Of a stretch of DNA of 64,000 nucleotides, positions 51,120-62,041 are shown piece by piece. Location of the stretch: positions 1 to 64,000 of the forward strand of contig MU385735.1 in NCBI GenBank assembly GCA_022497155.1, given 5' to 3'. Position 1 is the first letter of the stretch, and each line of letters begins with the position of its first letter. The DNA comes from Whalleya microplaca (taxonomy: Eukaryota > Ascomycota > Sordariomycetes > Xylariales > Xylariaceae). The notes under the pieces are model-generated. The model did not search any database, was not told the origin of the DNA, and saw nothing but the letters and a program-made list of their open reading frames with translations. A program made the position numbers and the translations under genes.

Positions 51120-52600
51120 AACTGTATTTAAAAATAAACCTCGTATTAAAGAAACATCGTATTTAAAAATAAACCCCGTATTTAAAAAGAAAAAAGATTA
51201 AAAGATAAAAAAAATATCGTATTTAAAAATAAACCTCGTATATTTTCGTATCTAATAATAAAAGAATCAGCTATTACATTTTTTGTTATATTATTAGAAA
51301 TTGAATTTTTTATAAAAGTAAAGAGACCCCCCTCACTTTATTTCGTTTTATTTCGTTTTATTACCAAGTTACTCCTTAACCCTTACGGTATTACTGTCTT
51401 TTAGTTTAATATTTTTATTTAACTTATTTAAAGTCGCTCTTTAACCCTTACGGAATCACTGTCTTTTAGTTTTATATTTATTTATTTAAAGTCACTCGTT
51501 TACCCTTACGGAATCACTGTCTTTAAGTTTAACATTATTATTATAATAATAGTTATTACTTTATAATATAAGTTTTTACTTTATTCATTTTGTATTTCAA
51601 TTTTTATATTCGGTATTTTAACTAATAATATATTAGAAATTATAATATTATTATAATATAATAATAATAATTACGGTTACAGTTATTATTACAACTTTAT
51701 AATATAAGTTAATTAATAATCACTTATTTATTTAATACCTTATATATATTTGATTTTTAACTAATAATATATTAGGATTTATAATATTATTATAACGAAA
51801 TAATAAATTATTATTATTACGGTTAGTATTATTATTACTTTATAATGTAAGTTATTAAATTTTCATATTATTAAAACCAATAGCTAATAAAATATTAGAA
51901 TTAAAAAATTATTATACGAAAATAATAATAATAATAATAATCGATATAAGCGTTATTATTACTTTATAATATAAGTTATTATTTATTAAATTTTAGTTTT
52001 ACTTATATTATTTATTAACTAATTATATTATAGATATTAATTTATAATTATAATAATAACGTAATATTATTATATTATTATATATAATATAAGTTTTTTA
52101 AAATATTTAACTTTTATAATGAAAATATTAATACTCTTTAAGTTTATAATATATAAAATATATAATAACTTTTTATTTATTAAGTTATTTTAGATATATT
52201 TTATAATTAGTTATTCTATTTATTACTATAATATAAGTCATATATAAATCATAATTATTATATTAATAACGGTGGAAATAAATAAGTTATAAAGTTAATT
52301 TTATTACGAATGCGAATTAGGAATTTCTAAAATAAATCATTATAAATAACGTTATATATTCGTTAATAAAATTCGTAAAATTATATAATTTACTTTATTA
52401 AGCTTTATATTATATTAAATATCATTATCAATTAAAACTATGTAAAAAAAGGTAATATTTAAAAGGATATTATAAATTTAAGTAATATTTATTAGAAACG
52501 GGAATTAGAAATTCCTAAAATAAATCATTATAAATAACGTTATAACTTCGCTAATAAAATATATAAAATTATTAACTTTAATATAATATATTATATGTTA
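51120..52600. repeat. Subterminal minisatellites of the hAT element
   Basis: Four arrays follow one another. At 51120-51245 CGTATTTAAAAATAAACC is repeated with spacers. At 51361-51533 three ~62-bp units share CCCTTACGGAATCACTGTC. At 51540-52100 four or five ~130-bp units share TTATTACTTTATAATATAAG. At 52300-52560 two ~187-bp units share AAATAAATCATTATAAATAAC. The second array keeps CpA and TpG, so it is scarcely RIP-mutated. They lie between the transposase 5' end and the right terminus, where hAT elements carry transposase-binding repeats. Confidence 0.75.
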
Positions 52601-52910
52601 TTAAATATACTATTATAAATTAACCTAATATTAATAACTGTTTATATTAAAAATGTATATTAATATTAATAACAGTTGAAGTTTTTTTAGAAAAATTCAA
52701 AAATCTTAGCAAGTCATTAGTCATTTTTAAGTCACTAACTAACTAACTTGCAAATGACTTAAGTTAGTTAGTCACCTGACTAAGACTAGCCTAGTTAGTT
52801 AGCAGGTCTAACTAAAACTAGCTTAGTTAGTCATAACCCTTAACTAAAACTAGCAAGTTAATTAGTGACTAAAAAATAACTAATGACTTAAGTCATTTAT
52901 TATAACCCTG

Positions 52911-53945
52911 GTTAATCGGAAAGATTTTTTTAGCTTTATTTAATATAATTTAAAATGTCTTATTGTCTAACTGTTTTAATTTTTTAGTTATACTTAATTT
53001 TAAAAAAACATATTCTATTCCTTTCAATTATATTAAATTATAATTTTATAATATTCTAGATATAAAATTATAGCTATCTTTTAAGACGCTAATAATAGCC
53101 TTAAAATTAAGAGACTTTTAAAAAAAATCTCGATAGTAAGTCGCTAACTTAGCTATTATATTATATTAATTAATTAATCGCGTAATAAAATTACTTATAA
53201 GCTAATTAAAAACTCGGATATTATTCTCGTTATTTAAACTTTACCTTAATTTATTTTATAAGTTTAAACTGTAATATATTTTTATATATTATTTGCTATA
53301 TATTTTATAATTTTCTAATCTTTCTTAATTTTTTATATTGTTAATCTTCTTCTATTTAACTTACTTTATTAAAACTTATATTTTTTTATATCTTTATATT
53401 ACTGTATTCTTGTATTTCCTATACTTTATATTTCTATATCTTTACGTTATTAGCTTATTAATATATATTATAAATCTTTTATAAATCTTTCTATTAATTT
53501 ATTTAGTTTTAACATTACTTCTTTATTTTAAATAATCGTTTACCGTTAGTTCTTTTTTTTAATTAGTACTTTTTTTATAAGTTCGGTTAATTTAATAATT
53601 CTTTAAGGTTTTATTAAAATCTTTTATAGCCCTATTTTATTACTACCTTTATTTAGACTATTTTTCTCAATTAATTAAAAAGGCGAAAAAATTAAGGCTT
53701 ATCCGGGAGAGCTAAATGTTTTAAGATAAGGTATCGGGGTAAAGGTAATATAAGGGATGCCACTTTATACTTACCCGATCAAAAGTAATTAAGGTAATAA
53801 AAAAGTTACTTATAACGGCAATTAATCGAAAGGAAGATATATTTATTATTGGCGACAAGGCCGTCTAAACTATATATATTCTATTTAAAAGTTAAAAAAA
53901 AAGACAAGCGATATATATATGTTACGGCACACTAGCCTTATAACA
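52911..53945 (-). mobile_element. Truncated 5' end of a Gypsy related to 761-12261
   Basis: It reads on the - strand: 5' LTR (53717-53945), primer binding region (TTTAGCTCTCCCGG just left of it) and about 0.8 kb of leader. This matches 988-1806 of the large + strand element up to the base where the hAT element begins. The rest of the element is missing. Confidence 0.8.
53717..53945 (-). repeat. 5' LTR of the truncated Gypsy
   Basis: On the - strand it begins TGTTATAAGGCTAGTGTGCC and ends CTTAAAACA (229 bp). It is the same family as 761-987, 12035-12261 and 61817-62037. The 4 bases to the right are CTAT; the matching left side is lost. Confidence 0.85.
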
Positions 53946-54879
53946 CTATTAATATTATTTAGCTATTAGCTGTCTAGTTTTAGTTTAGCCCGAATGGCTT
54001 ATTAATAATTAGGAGTGAGTTTCGGTTAATAATTTAATATATAGCTGGTTTTAGTTAGGGATTATTAAGCGATTTATATATAATATTAATCGATTAGTTA
54101 TAAAAAGGTCGGGGTGTAGCGGATTAGTGCGGGCGCGTTCCCGGTAAGTATTAAAGTTACGGTATATAGCGTTAGCTTTTAGTAATAAATTTACTAATTT
54201 AACGCCGGAGTTAAGGGGTAGGTTTATATTTTAATTTAATATAAATATGTTTATTTTTTTACTTTATATTTTTATTATAGCTATATCGATATGAAAGATT
54301 ACTGTATCGATAATAATGGGTGTCGCGAAAAATTCAAAAACGGGTTAAAATAAGGTTATTATATAGTAAGCTTTTTGTTTAGTTTTTTGCGTTTTTAAGT
54401 TCTCGAATTTTTTAAATAAAATATTAGCTAATATATTTTTTAATTTTAGTCGGTAAGTAATAGTAAAATAATATTAAGTTAATAATTTAGCTTAGCCGGC
54501 TTAGCGAATGTTTAAAAGTTTTTTAGTACCGAAATATTTTAAAGTGTAATAATTTATTATTATAAAGAACGAACGAGAGTTTTATAAGTTTATTAATTTA
54601 GCTTTTAAGTTTTATAGTGCGTAAATTACTATTAATATTTCCTTATTATAAATGTTATAATTAATTTCGGTCTTTTATATAGTTTCGGAGTAATATATAA
54701 TAAAATATTATTTAAAATTTTCCGAAAGTCGTTAAAATATTACTTTTATAATTATATTTCCGGAAGCGTCAATTTTAAATCTAGTTTTTAAGTTATATAA
54801 GAAATAACGAAGTATAAATATATAGGTTAGCCGATATTTTAAATTGTCGAAAGTTTTTTAATATTTATAGGTTTAATTA

Positions 54880-56830
54880 AAAGCTTTTTTTTTCGGGTAA
54901 AATTTATAAGCGGTTTAGTAATTCTGCCGTATTTTTATATAAATCGCCGGTAGAAATTATAAAACTTTAGGAAAAATTAAATATTTTTTATATTTTTAGG
55001 CTTTTTTTAAGATTCGATAGTTTTGATTTTTTTAAGGTTTATTATAATTTTATCGGTATTTATAATAAAGCCTAGAAATTTAGTTTTTTAAACATAAAAT
55101 TTACATTTAGTTAGGTCGGCTTATAATTTAGCTGTTTGAAATTAGGTTAATATTTTATTAATATATTTAATATAGTCGATTTTATTTTTAAAGAAAATTA
55201 AGCTATTATTAATATACGCGTTATGAAACTTATTTAAATATTTTATTAGGGTATTATTAATATATTTTTAAAAAGTCGATAGTTTGTTAGTTAATTTGAA
55301 AAAAACTTTATATTTATATATTTTATATCGGGTGCGAAAAGTTATTAGTTTTTTAATATCCGGATATATTTATATATAATAAAATGTTTAATATATATTA
55401 ATTTTAATAAATATTTTAGCCTTAGAAATATGCGATAAAGTTTTATTAATAAAAGGTAAAAGGTAGCGGTCTTTATATATAATCAGGGTTGTGATAAATG
55501 ACTTAAGTCATTGGTCATTTTTTAGTCACTAACTAACTTGCTAGTCTTAGTCAAAGGTTATGACTAACTAACCTAGTCTTAGTTAGACCTGCTAACTAAC
55601 TAGGCTAGTCTTAGTCAAGTGACTGACTAACTTAAGTCATTTGCAAGTTAGTTAATTAGTGACTCAAAAATGACTAATGACTAGCTAACCCTTTGTGATT
55701 TTTTTAATAATTATTTAAACCTTTGTATAACTTATTTAATTTAAAAGGTATAATTTATATTTTAAATTCAATAATTATAATATAATGTATGATTAATATA
55801 TTATAAGTAAAAATAATATTTTATGTTATATCTAAAAAGATATTTAATTTATCATAGTGATTTTTCAATAAACATGCTTAAACGACGAATTGGAAATTTT
55901 TAAATTAAATATTTTTAATATTACTGTAATCTGTTTAGTTTAATATGTAATAATATAGTTTTAGCGTTAATATCTATAATATATAATATACGTATAATAA
56001 ACTAAAAAGGGTTGTAATATTTATTATAATAAAGGAGATATTGAATTTATTACAACTATTTTTTTAAAAAACATACTTAAACGACAAATTAGAAAGTTTT
56101 AAATTAAATGTTTTTAATATAAAAATAACTTTATAAATTTAAGTAATATTATAACCCTTTTACTATTAATAATTATATTATATAATATATTTATAGTAAG
56201 TAAAAAACGGCTTTAATAAGTATTATAATAAAAAGGATATTTAATTTATTATAGCGAATTTTAGGAAAGGTGCTTAAACGATAAATTGGAAAATTTTAAA
56301 TTAAATCGTTTTAATATCTAAGTAATTAGCTTATTTTTATAAGTAAAATTACTATTTTAGCTACATTAGTTATAAAGTAATAAAATAATACTATAAGTTA
56401 ATTTAAAGTTAAAATATATATAATATTTAAAGCGGTACTTAATTTTTTTTACTTTTTTTTAAAAAAAAGTAATTTTTTAATAAGTTATTAGTCATTTTTA
56501 AGTGACTAACTAACTTAAGCAAGTTAGTCTTAGTCAGTCACCTGACTAACTTGCACTAGTCTTAGTCAGATAGCTAACTAACTAGCTTGACTTAAGTCAT
56601 AGGCCTGATTAACTTAAGTCACTAAATCTAATGACTTAAGTCACTAATTAGTGACTTAATCACAACCCTGTATATAATAGTGTTTAGCTTGCGATAGTTT
56701 ACGTAAAAACGTATTTTTTTTATTCGGTTTGGCTATAAAAAAATAAAAGTAGTTTAAGAGGTAGTATTTAATTTAATAAATTTTTTATATAAATTATTAG
56801 TAATATATTAGCGGCAAATTTTTATTTTTT
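54880..56830 (-). pseudogene. Reverse transcriptase remnant split by element C (YVDD now YINN)
   Basis: Right of element C (56680-56770) the - strand reads IRFYVNYRKLNTI. Left of it the frame resumes with YKDRYLLPFI, KAKIFIKINIY, LITFRTRYKIYKYKVFF and AYINNS at 55201-55218. Together these are the RT motifs in order, cut just after the LNTI block. Both catalytic aspartates are now asparagine. Once the insertion and one target copy are ignored the frame carries on, so the insertion is clean. Confidence 0.8.
55484..56670 (+). mobile_element. Miniature hAT element C (1,187 bp)
   Basis: It starts CAGGGTTGTGA and ends TCACAACCCTG. Perfect 8-bp duplications TATATAAT lie at 55476-55483 and 56671-56678. 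It is closest to copy B in its left end and has the same palindromic arrays and three internal repeats. It is inserted inside a reverse transcriptase remnant. Confidence 0.92.
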
Positions 56831-56839
56831 AATAATATT

Positions 56840-58215
56840 CTATATAAGGGGCTATATTTTAATTTATTAGGTTTTTTTTAGTTAAATTTTATAATTTATT
56901 TTAAGTCGGTAAAAGGGTAATTTATTAAAGTTTCTTTTATTAAATATATTTAAGTATTAATAATAAATTTTAGGTATTATTTTTATTACTTTTTAGCGGA
57001 ATTTTATTTTATTGCAACTTAAGGAAGTTTTTTATTTTAAGTTATCGATACGTTTATTAATTTTATATAAATTAGTTATTTTAAAATAGTTTTTTTTAAT
57101 AATTTAATAAAAAGCTATAATTCCGATAAACGTTATATCTATTAGTCAATTACGGTATTAAGTTAAGTAATTATTTTTTAACTTATAGCGACCGTATTAG
57201 TTATATATAAGGAAAGCTTTATTTAATGTAGCTTTATATTATTTGCGGCGTTTTTTAGGCGTAATAAATAATAGGTTTAATAGTTTTTTAAAATTAGCTA
57301 TAGCTTTAGCTATAGATAATATATTTTAGTTAAACTTATATGCTAACGTACGAGGTATAGATTTTTTTAAATTTAATATATAAGTAAATTGTTTTAAAAT
57401 AATAATAAGGGTTAATAATTAAGTAAAGGCGAGGCGTTAATTAACAGTTTATGCCTTTTGTAATTCGGCTTTTAATTCTTTTATATATTATTATATTAAG
57501 TTTTTATAAAAGATTATTTATATTTTAGGTTTTAAGGGTTAAAGGAGTTTCGCAGTTTTTTTAATTTTAGATTTAAATTAATATTAAAACGGCTATATCG
57601 TTTTATTAAGTAACGTTAATTTTTATTAACTATTTATTGTTTTTGTTACTACATATTTTTAAAAAGGTTTTTTATTAATTAGGGATTAGCTATTTAGGTT
57701 TATTGATAAAGATATTAGTGTTAATAATTAGTTATTAATTATTTAAAAATAAAAGATATTATTGCTTAATATTTATATATATATGATATTTTTTGAACTA
57801 TTTTTTATTTATAATAATATCGGGGGTTATATTAATAATTATAAAAAGAATATTAAATATATATCGGTATTAGATCCGATAGTGCGCGAAAATAAACGTA
57901 TTTACTATTTAAACGGGTTATTTATTATAATTATTAATATAACCTAGCTAAAATTTAATAATTAATTAAGGTATTAAATATTTGAGAATTTTACAAGTAA
58001 ATATTACGTTTATAAATAAATATTTATTTATTTCTATATTTTATAAAAGAATTTTAATAGTTAAAAATAGTTTATTATAAATTATTGTATTTTTTTTAAA
58101 AAAAAGGGGTTTTTATTGAGTGTTTTATTTAAGAAATCGAATAATATTTAGTTTATACTGAAATTTATTATTAATACTTTTTAAAAAAAAGAAGTAATGT
58201 TTTTTAAATAAGTTA
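56840..58215 (-). other. RIP-degraded Gypsy interior (protease/gag side)
   Basis: It continues the fourth Gypsy body on the - strand; motifs could not be assigned. A + strand 61-codon frame at 57762-57947 is antisense and isoleucine/tyrosine-rich, as expected by chance here. No other gene was seen. Confidence 0.4.
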
Positions 58216-58220
58216 GTTTT

Positions 58221-58466
58221 TATTACGGCATAGGCCCTATGGGGTGCTATAAGGCCCTGTAAGCTGTAGCATACCCTAAGCCCCACATACGTGACCTACT
58301 GGACCATATGCTTAGTTAAATAGTTTAGGTAATTAGGTGAGGAGGTTTTCTTAGGTTAGAGCTATTATATAGCTAACTAGCTGACCTTTTATTCCTTACC
58401 TTATAATTTTATAGTAATATATATTTATTATTTAGTACGCGCTACCTTTTTTCTTAAGCCGTTATA
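58221..58466 (+). repeat. 5' LTR of gag-only element (plus copy)
   Basis: It starts TATTACGGCATAGGCCC (original TGTTACAGC or TGTTACGGC) and ends AAGCCGTTATA. It is equal in length to the 3' LTR. GGCCCTATGGGGTGC near the start is kept. Confidence 0.9.
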
Positions 58467-59065
58467 TAATTATAAGGTCTTTTAGCGCTGAATTTAGCTG
58501 ATTCCGCTATCGAATTTATTTAGCGCTTTTTTTTTTAGCGTAGTTAATTAGTTACCCGTTGATCTTTTTTTTTCTCGATTAGGTGTGGTCGATTAGTTAT
58601 TTATTAATAACCTTTTGCGCCGGCGTAATCGATTAGTTACTCGTTAGTTACTTTATTTTTATTAGTATTTTGTTCCAATATATTATACGTACTAATAGCT
58701 TAGCTTTAAAAAATATATAGTTTATTAGAAGGCTTTATACTAAAAAACAGTATCGGCGTGGTTAATTAATTACCCGCTACCTATATCTTATCAGATCTTA
58801 TTAAATTAAGTATATATAATAATATCTAATTATTTAGCGCTAAATTATGCCTGTTATTCTTGCCGACCTCGTTTTTTAGATATTTTTTCGGTCCGAAATT
58901 ATGTTTAGGTACGGCGGATCCGATTTTTTTTACCCGCTATTTTTGGCGATTAGTTGCAATAGCGCGGCTATTTTTTAACTCGTTTCTAGTGATTAGTTAC
59001 GGCAAGTTATTTTTTCCTTTTTTTTTATACGCTAATTCTAGCGATTAGTCGCGGTAGCGTATATA

Positions 59066-60115
59066 ATGGCGTCTTTCGGTAATAACGAGCTAAACGCCGC
59101 ATTTTAAGCCTTACGTATTAAATTTATTTCTGAATTTAATACTTACGTTAATATATTAAAAGCCGATTATAAAAATTATGTTTAATAGCTTTAGGCCGAT
59201 AAAACTTTTATCGAATTTAAGCTCGGCATTATAAAAATTACTTATAATATTTTATTATTTAAGCAGTTACGCTTTCGATTAGCACTCTTAAATTTTCTTA
59301 TTTTATTTAGCCCGTTAGACTTTAACGTATAGATTTTCCAGATTGCCGGCAAATTAAAAATCGACAGTAAGGCGATTAGATTATCCCAAGCTAAGTTTTA
59401 TTATATATATATTTGTTTCGAGCCTAAAGTATAATATATCGTCCTTTCTATTATAGCCTATATATAAAAGAGTAGCGTTTGGGATTATTAGACTATTTTA
59501 AATACCTTAAAGTTAATTTACGCCGACCCGAATAAGGCTATACGAGCGGCAGCTAAATTTCGATCTATTATATAAAGTCCAAACGAGTTTATTCGTACTT
59601 TCCTAGCGCAGTAATACCAATAGACCTGGGAGGTAGGTAAAATAGATTTGTCTAAAAAATACCGGATTAATCGTTTGCGTTATATTATAAACGATAAATT
59701 AAAACGGAAGCTTTTTAAAAGAGATTTAGTGCTAGATATTTATAACGAATTTGTTTTTTAGCTATATCGATAGTTAGGCTTTTATATATCCTCCGGTTCC
59801 CGTAATCCGAATGTTATAAATACTTCCGTTAGTATGATTTATGTATACGGCGCGGCCGAAGCCGAAATTAAAGCAGTATTTAAAGATACCTTAATAAACG
59901 GTAGATAGATATCTAAAATTACGTTATTTTGGACTCCTAAGGGATAATAGGCACTTTTTATTACGAAATCGGAACAACAATTACGTTAGAAGTAATATTA
60001 ATATATACGTTATAAATCGATAGACTATTCGGTTTAGGATTACTTTCTGCTGCTACTAAAATCAAACTTCCGCAAGCTGTACGCTAACGACGACAACATG
60101 TAAGTTAAAAATTAA
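59066..60115 (+). pseudogene. 350-codon gag-like frame broken only by RIP stops
   Basis: From ATG at 59066 one frame runs 350 codons to TAA at 60115 with no frameshift. The interior stops are all TAA or TAG. It starts MASFGNNELNAAF. Mid-protein it reads YADPNKAIRAAAKFRS, PNEFIRTFLAQ and KYRINRLRYIINDKLKRKLF, then DLVLDIYNEFVF. This is the F.R.F..L.......W, L...L...L...F pattern of LTR-retrotransposon capsid proteins. No zinc knuckle, protease or RT motif is present. The gag call is inferred from pattern and position; the exact family was not recognised. Confidence 0.75.
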
Positions 60116-60392
60116 AGGGGTAGTTATAACAGCAGGTATATAGCTTATAAGAGATACTAAATAGTTATAAAGAAATATAATAGATTAATAAAATCCTTTT
60201 AGAAGATTCGATTTTTAAAATTTTAACAAGTTTACTTAGTACTGATATCAGGTCTTATATAATTTATATAGACTGAAATATAGGGGTTAAATAAAGTTAA
60301 AAAATCACCTTTTAGAAACAGTAGTAATTAGGTTAATCCCTATATATATTAGGTACGCTATAAGCTAGCTGTTATTAGCTATTATATATAGT

Positions 60393-60408
60393 GGATTTAG
60401 GGGGGTAA
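60393..60408 (+). other. Polypurine tract
   Basis: GGATTTAGGGGGGTAA touches the 3' LTR start (TGTTACAGC at 60409). It would prime plus-strand DNA synthesis. The mirror copy is TTACCCCCCTAAATC at 23334-23348. Confidence 0.8.
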
Positions 60409-60654
60409 TGTTACAGCATAGGCCCTATAGGGTGCTATAAGGCCTTATAAGCTACAGCATACCCTAGGCCCCGTATACGTAACTTACTGGATTATATGTT
60501 TAGTTAAATAGCTTAGGTAATTAGGTAAGGAGGTTTTTTTAAGTCAGAGCTGTTATATAGCTAACTAGCTAACTTTTTACTCCTTACTTTATAATTTTAC
60601 AGTAATATATACCTATTATTTAGCACGCGCCACCTCTTTTCTTAAGCCGTTACA
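60409..60654 (+). repeat. 3' LTR of gag-only element (plus copy)
   Basis: It starts TGTTACAGCATAGGCCC and ends AAGCCGTTACA (246 bp). Both terminal dinucleotides are intact, unlike the 5' copy. Confidence 0.92.
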
Positions 60655-60659
60655 GTTTT

Positions 60660-61816
60660 TCACGTTTATTTAATTTAAAAGTTTGTTATAATTTGATTTA
60701 AGAATTAAAATATAGTTATATTTAGTTATAATCGAAAATAAAAAAGCGTTTTTTTAACGTTAGTTATAGTTTTAATCGAACTTTTTTTATTGGGGTATTT
60801 TCGGTTATAGTAACCCTTTTTTATAGTATTAATATTAATTTTTATAGTAAAAAACGCCTTTTTTATTAGTTAGTTTAGTTATTTAATAATTATTACTTAA
60901 CGCGCGAGGTTTAGCTTTTACGGTTTTACTTTTTTTTTGTTTTTATTTTTATTTTTATTTTTTAAAGTATTTTTTTATTATTATTTTATATATAAAAGCG
61001 GTTTCGGATTTAATTAAGGTATAGCGAATGAAGTTATAGTTTAAATTAATATAATGTAAAGTTAAGGTAAGGTTTAATTAAATAGTTAAAATTTATCGGA
61101 ATTTTTATTTTTATATTATGGTAAGGATGCCTGCTTTATTTATAGTCTAAGTAAATTTATTTTTAAAGGTGTCGAAATCGGTATCGGGTATTATTTTTAT
61201 ATTATAAAGTTTTATTTTTACTTTTTTAAATTCATTACGATTAAAGTATTATTAGTGTAAACGGGTAAATAAGGTTTTTATATTAGTAATTTTATTTAAA
61301 TACGTTTTTCGGAAATAAAGTCGGAGATTTTTAGCTATATTACTTTTTAATCGAGATTATATTTCGGTAAGTTTTATATAGTCGGAATTAAAACAGTTTA
61401 TATTTATAACTAATTTATCTTATATTTAAATATATTAATTTTCGAACTTTATAATATATTTATCGTGATTATTATAAAAGTTAGGTATATTAATTTTAGT
61501 ATTTTTTTAAAACTTAAAAATAAATATAATAATAGTTATATTAGCTTCGCGGAAACGGTTTTTTAATTTTACGATTTTATAGTTGCGATTTTTTAATTAT
61601 TTATTTCATTAGCTTACTTTATTTAATATAATATTTAAGCCTAATTTAAAAACGGGAATATTATCTTTTATATCGGAGATTAAATAGTTAAAATAGTAGG
61701 AAAAATTAAAATTAAATAAGTTAGGATTATTGTTAGAAGGGTTTTTTTAATAGCCCTATTTATAGCGGGTGAGTATATAAGAGGATTAAAGGCAAGTAGG
61801 TTACCCGATTTTATAT
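60660..61816 (-). pseudogene. gag-side remnant of the fourth Gypsy (approximate)
   Basis: RIP-degraded sequence, T-rich on the + strand, lies beyond the inserted gag-only element. On the - strand a frame with many stops starts near 61800, and helix-like, lysine-rich text fits gag in position. No motif is diagnostic. A less-mutated stretch GCGGGTGAGTATATAAGAGG lies at 61768-61787. Confidence 0.35.
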
Positions 61817-62037
61817 TGTTATGGGGCTAGTGTGCCGTAGCACATATATATCGCTTGTTTTTTTTTTTTACTCTCAGATAGAACATACACAGCTCAGACG
61901 GCCTTGTCGCCGATAATAGACATATCTCTCCTTTCGATTAATCGCCGTTATAAATGACTTTTTTGTTGCCTTAATTACCTTTATTTAATTAAGCATGAAG
62001 CGGCACCTCCTTTACCCCGATACCTTGTCTCAAGACA
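61817..62037 (+). mobile_element. Solo LTR of the 11.5-kb Gypsy family
   Basis: A 221-bp LTR starting TGTTATGGGGCTAGTGTGCC and ending CTCAAGACA. It is flanked by a 4-bp duplication ATAT (61813-61816 and 62038-62041). Least mutated copy of its family, with TGTGCCGTAGCACA, CTCAGACGGCC and GGCACCTCC kept. No internal sequence follows, so the element was lost by LTR-LTR recombination. Confidence 0.85.
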
Positions 62038-62041
62038 ATAT

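Larger units (their letters stand above)
47561..52910 (-). mobile_element. Large hAT transposon (5.35 kb), RIP-mutated
   Basis: Ends CAGGGTTGTGA (left) and TATAACCCTG (right) match the miniature elements A-C in inverted orientation, so it reads on the - strand. Between subterminal repeat arrays lies a decayed hAT transposase (about 48.45-50.99 kb). It is the likely parent type of the miniature elements, which keep only its ends. The 8 bases outside differ (GGTATAAG left, GTTAATCG right) and the two flanks come from different retrotransposons. The present element is therefore a recombined chimera or lies at a deletion junction, not a simple insertion. Confidence 0.85.
58221..60654 (+). mobile_element. 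Gag-only LTR element, plus copy (2,434 bp)
   Basis: Two 246-bp LTRs (58221-58466 and 60409-60654) are flanked by a perfect 5-bp duplication GTTTT (58216-58220 and 60655-60659). Inside, in order: a primer-binding-like TTTAGCGCTGAATTTAG (near 58483), a leader with repeated GCGATTAGT motifs, one gag-like frame (59066-60115) and the polypurine tract TTTAGGGGGGTAA touching the 3' LTR. There is no pol. The minus copy at 23091-25529 has the same plan. It is a non-autonomous LTR retrotransposon, only moderately RIP-mutated. Confidence 0.92.
53946..61816 (-). mobile_element. Fourth Gypsy body on the minus strand, multiply interrupted
   Basis: RT lies at 54.9-55.5 kb and resumes at 56.7 kb beyond miniature element C. 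Protease and gag should follow to the right, with gag-like sequence at 60.7-61.8 kb beyond the gag-only element (58221-60654). The left end stops at the LTR at 53945, so integrase is truncated or absent. No LTR of its own was found. A solo LTR at 61817 marks the right limit used here; the body may continue past it. Confidence 0.6.

Noticed and set aside
51361..51533. CRISPR array
   Set aside because: The units are contiguous degenerate minisatellite repeats without unique spacers, inside a eukaryotic transposon.
57762..57947. 61-codon frame on the + strand
   Set aside because: Antisense to a - strand Gypsy interior; low-complexity I/Y/N composition.
58860..59048. 62-codon frame on the + strand upstream of the gag-only element's gag
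   Set aside because: It lies in the repeated leader and ends before the gag ATG. It has no counterpart in the minus copy, where the leader consists of different repeats.
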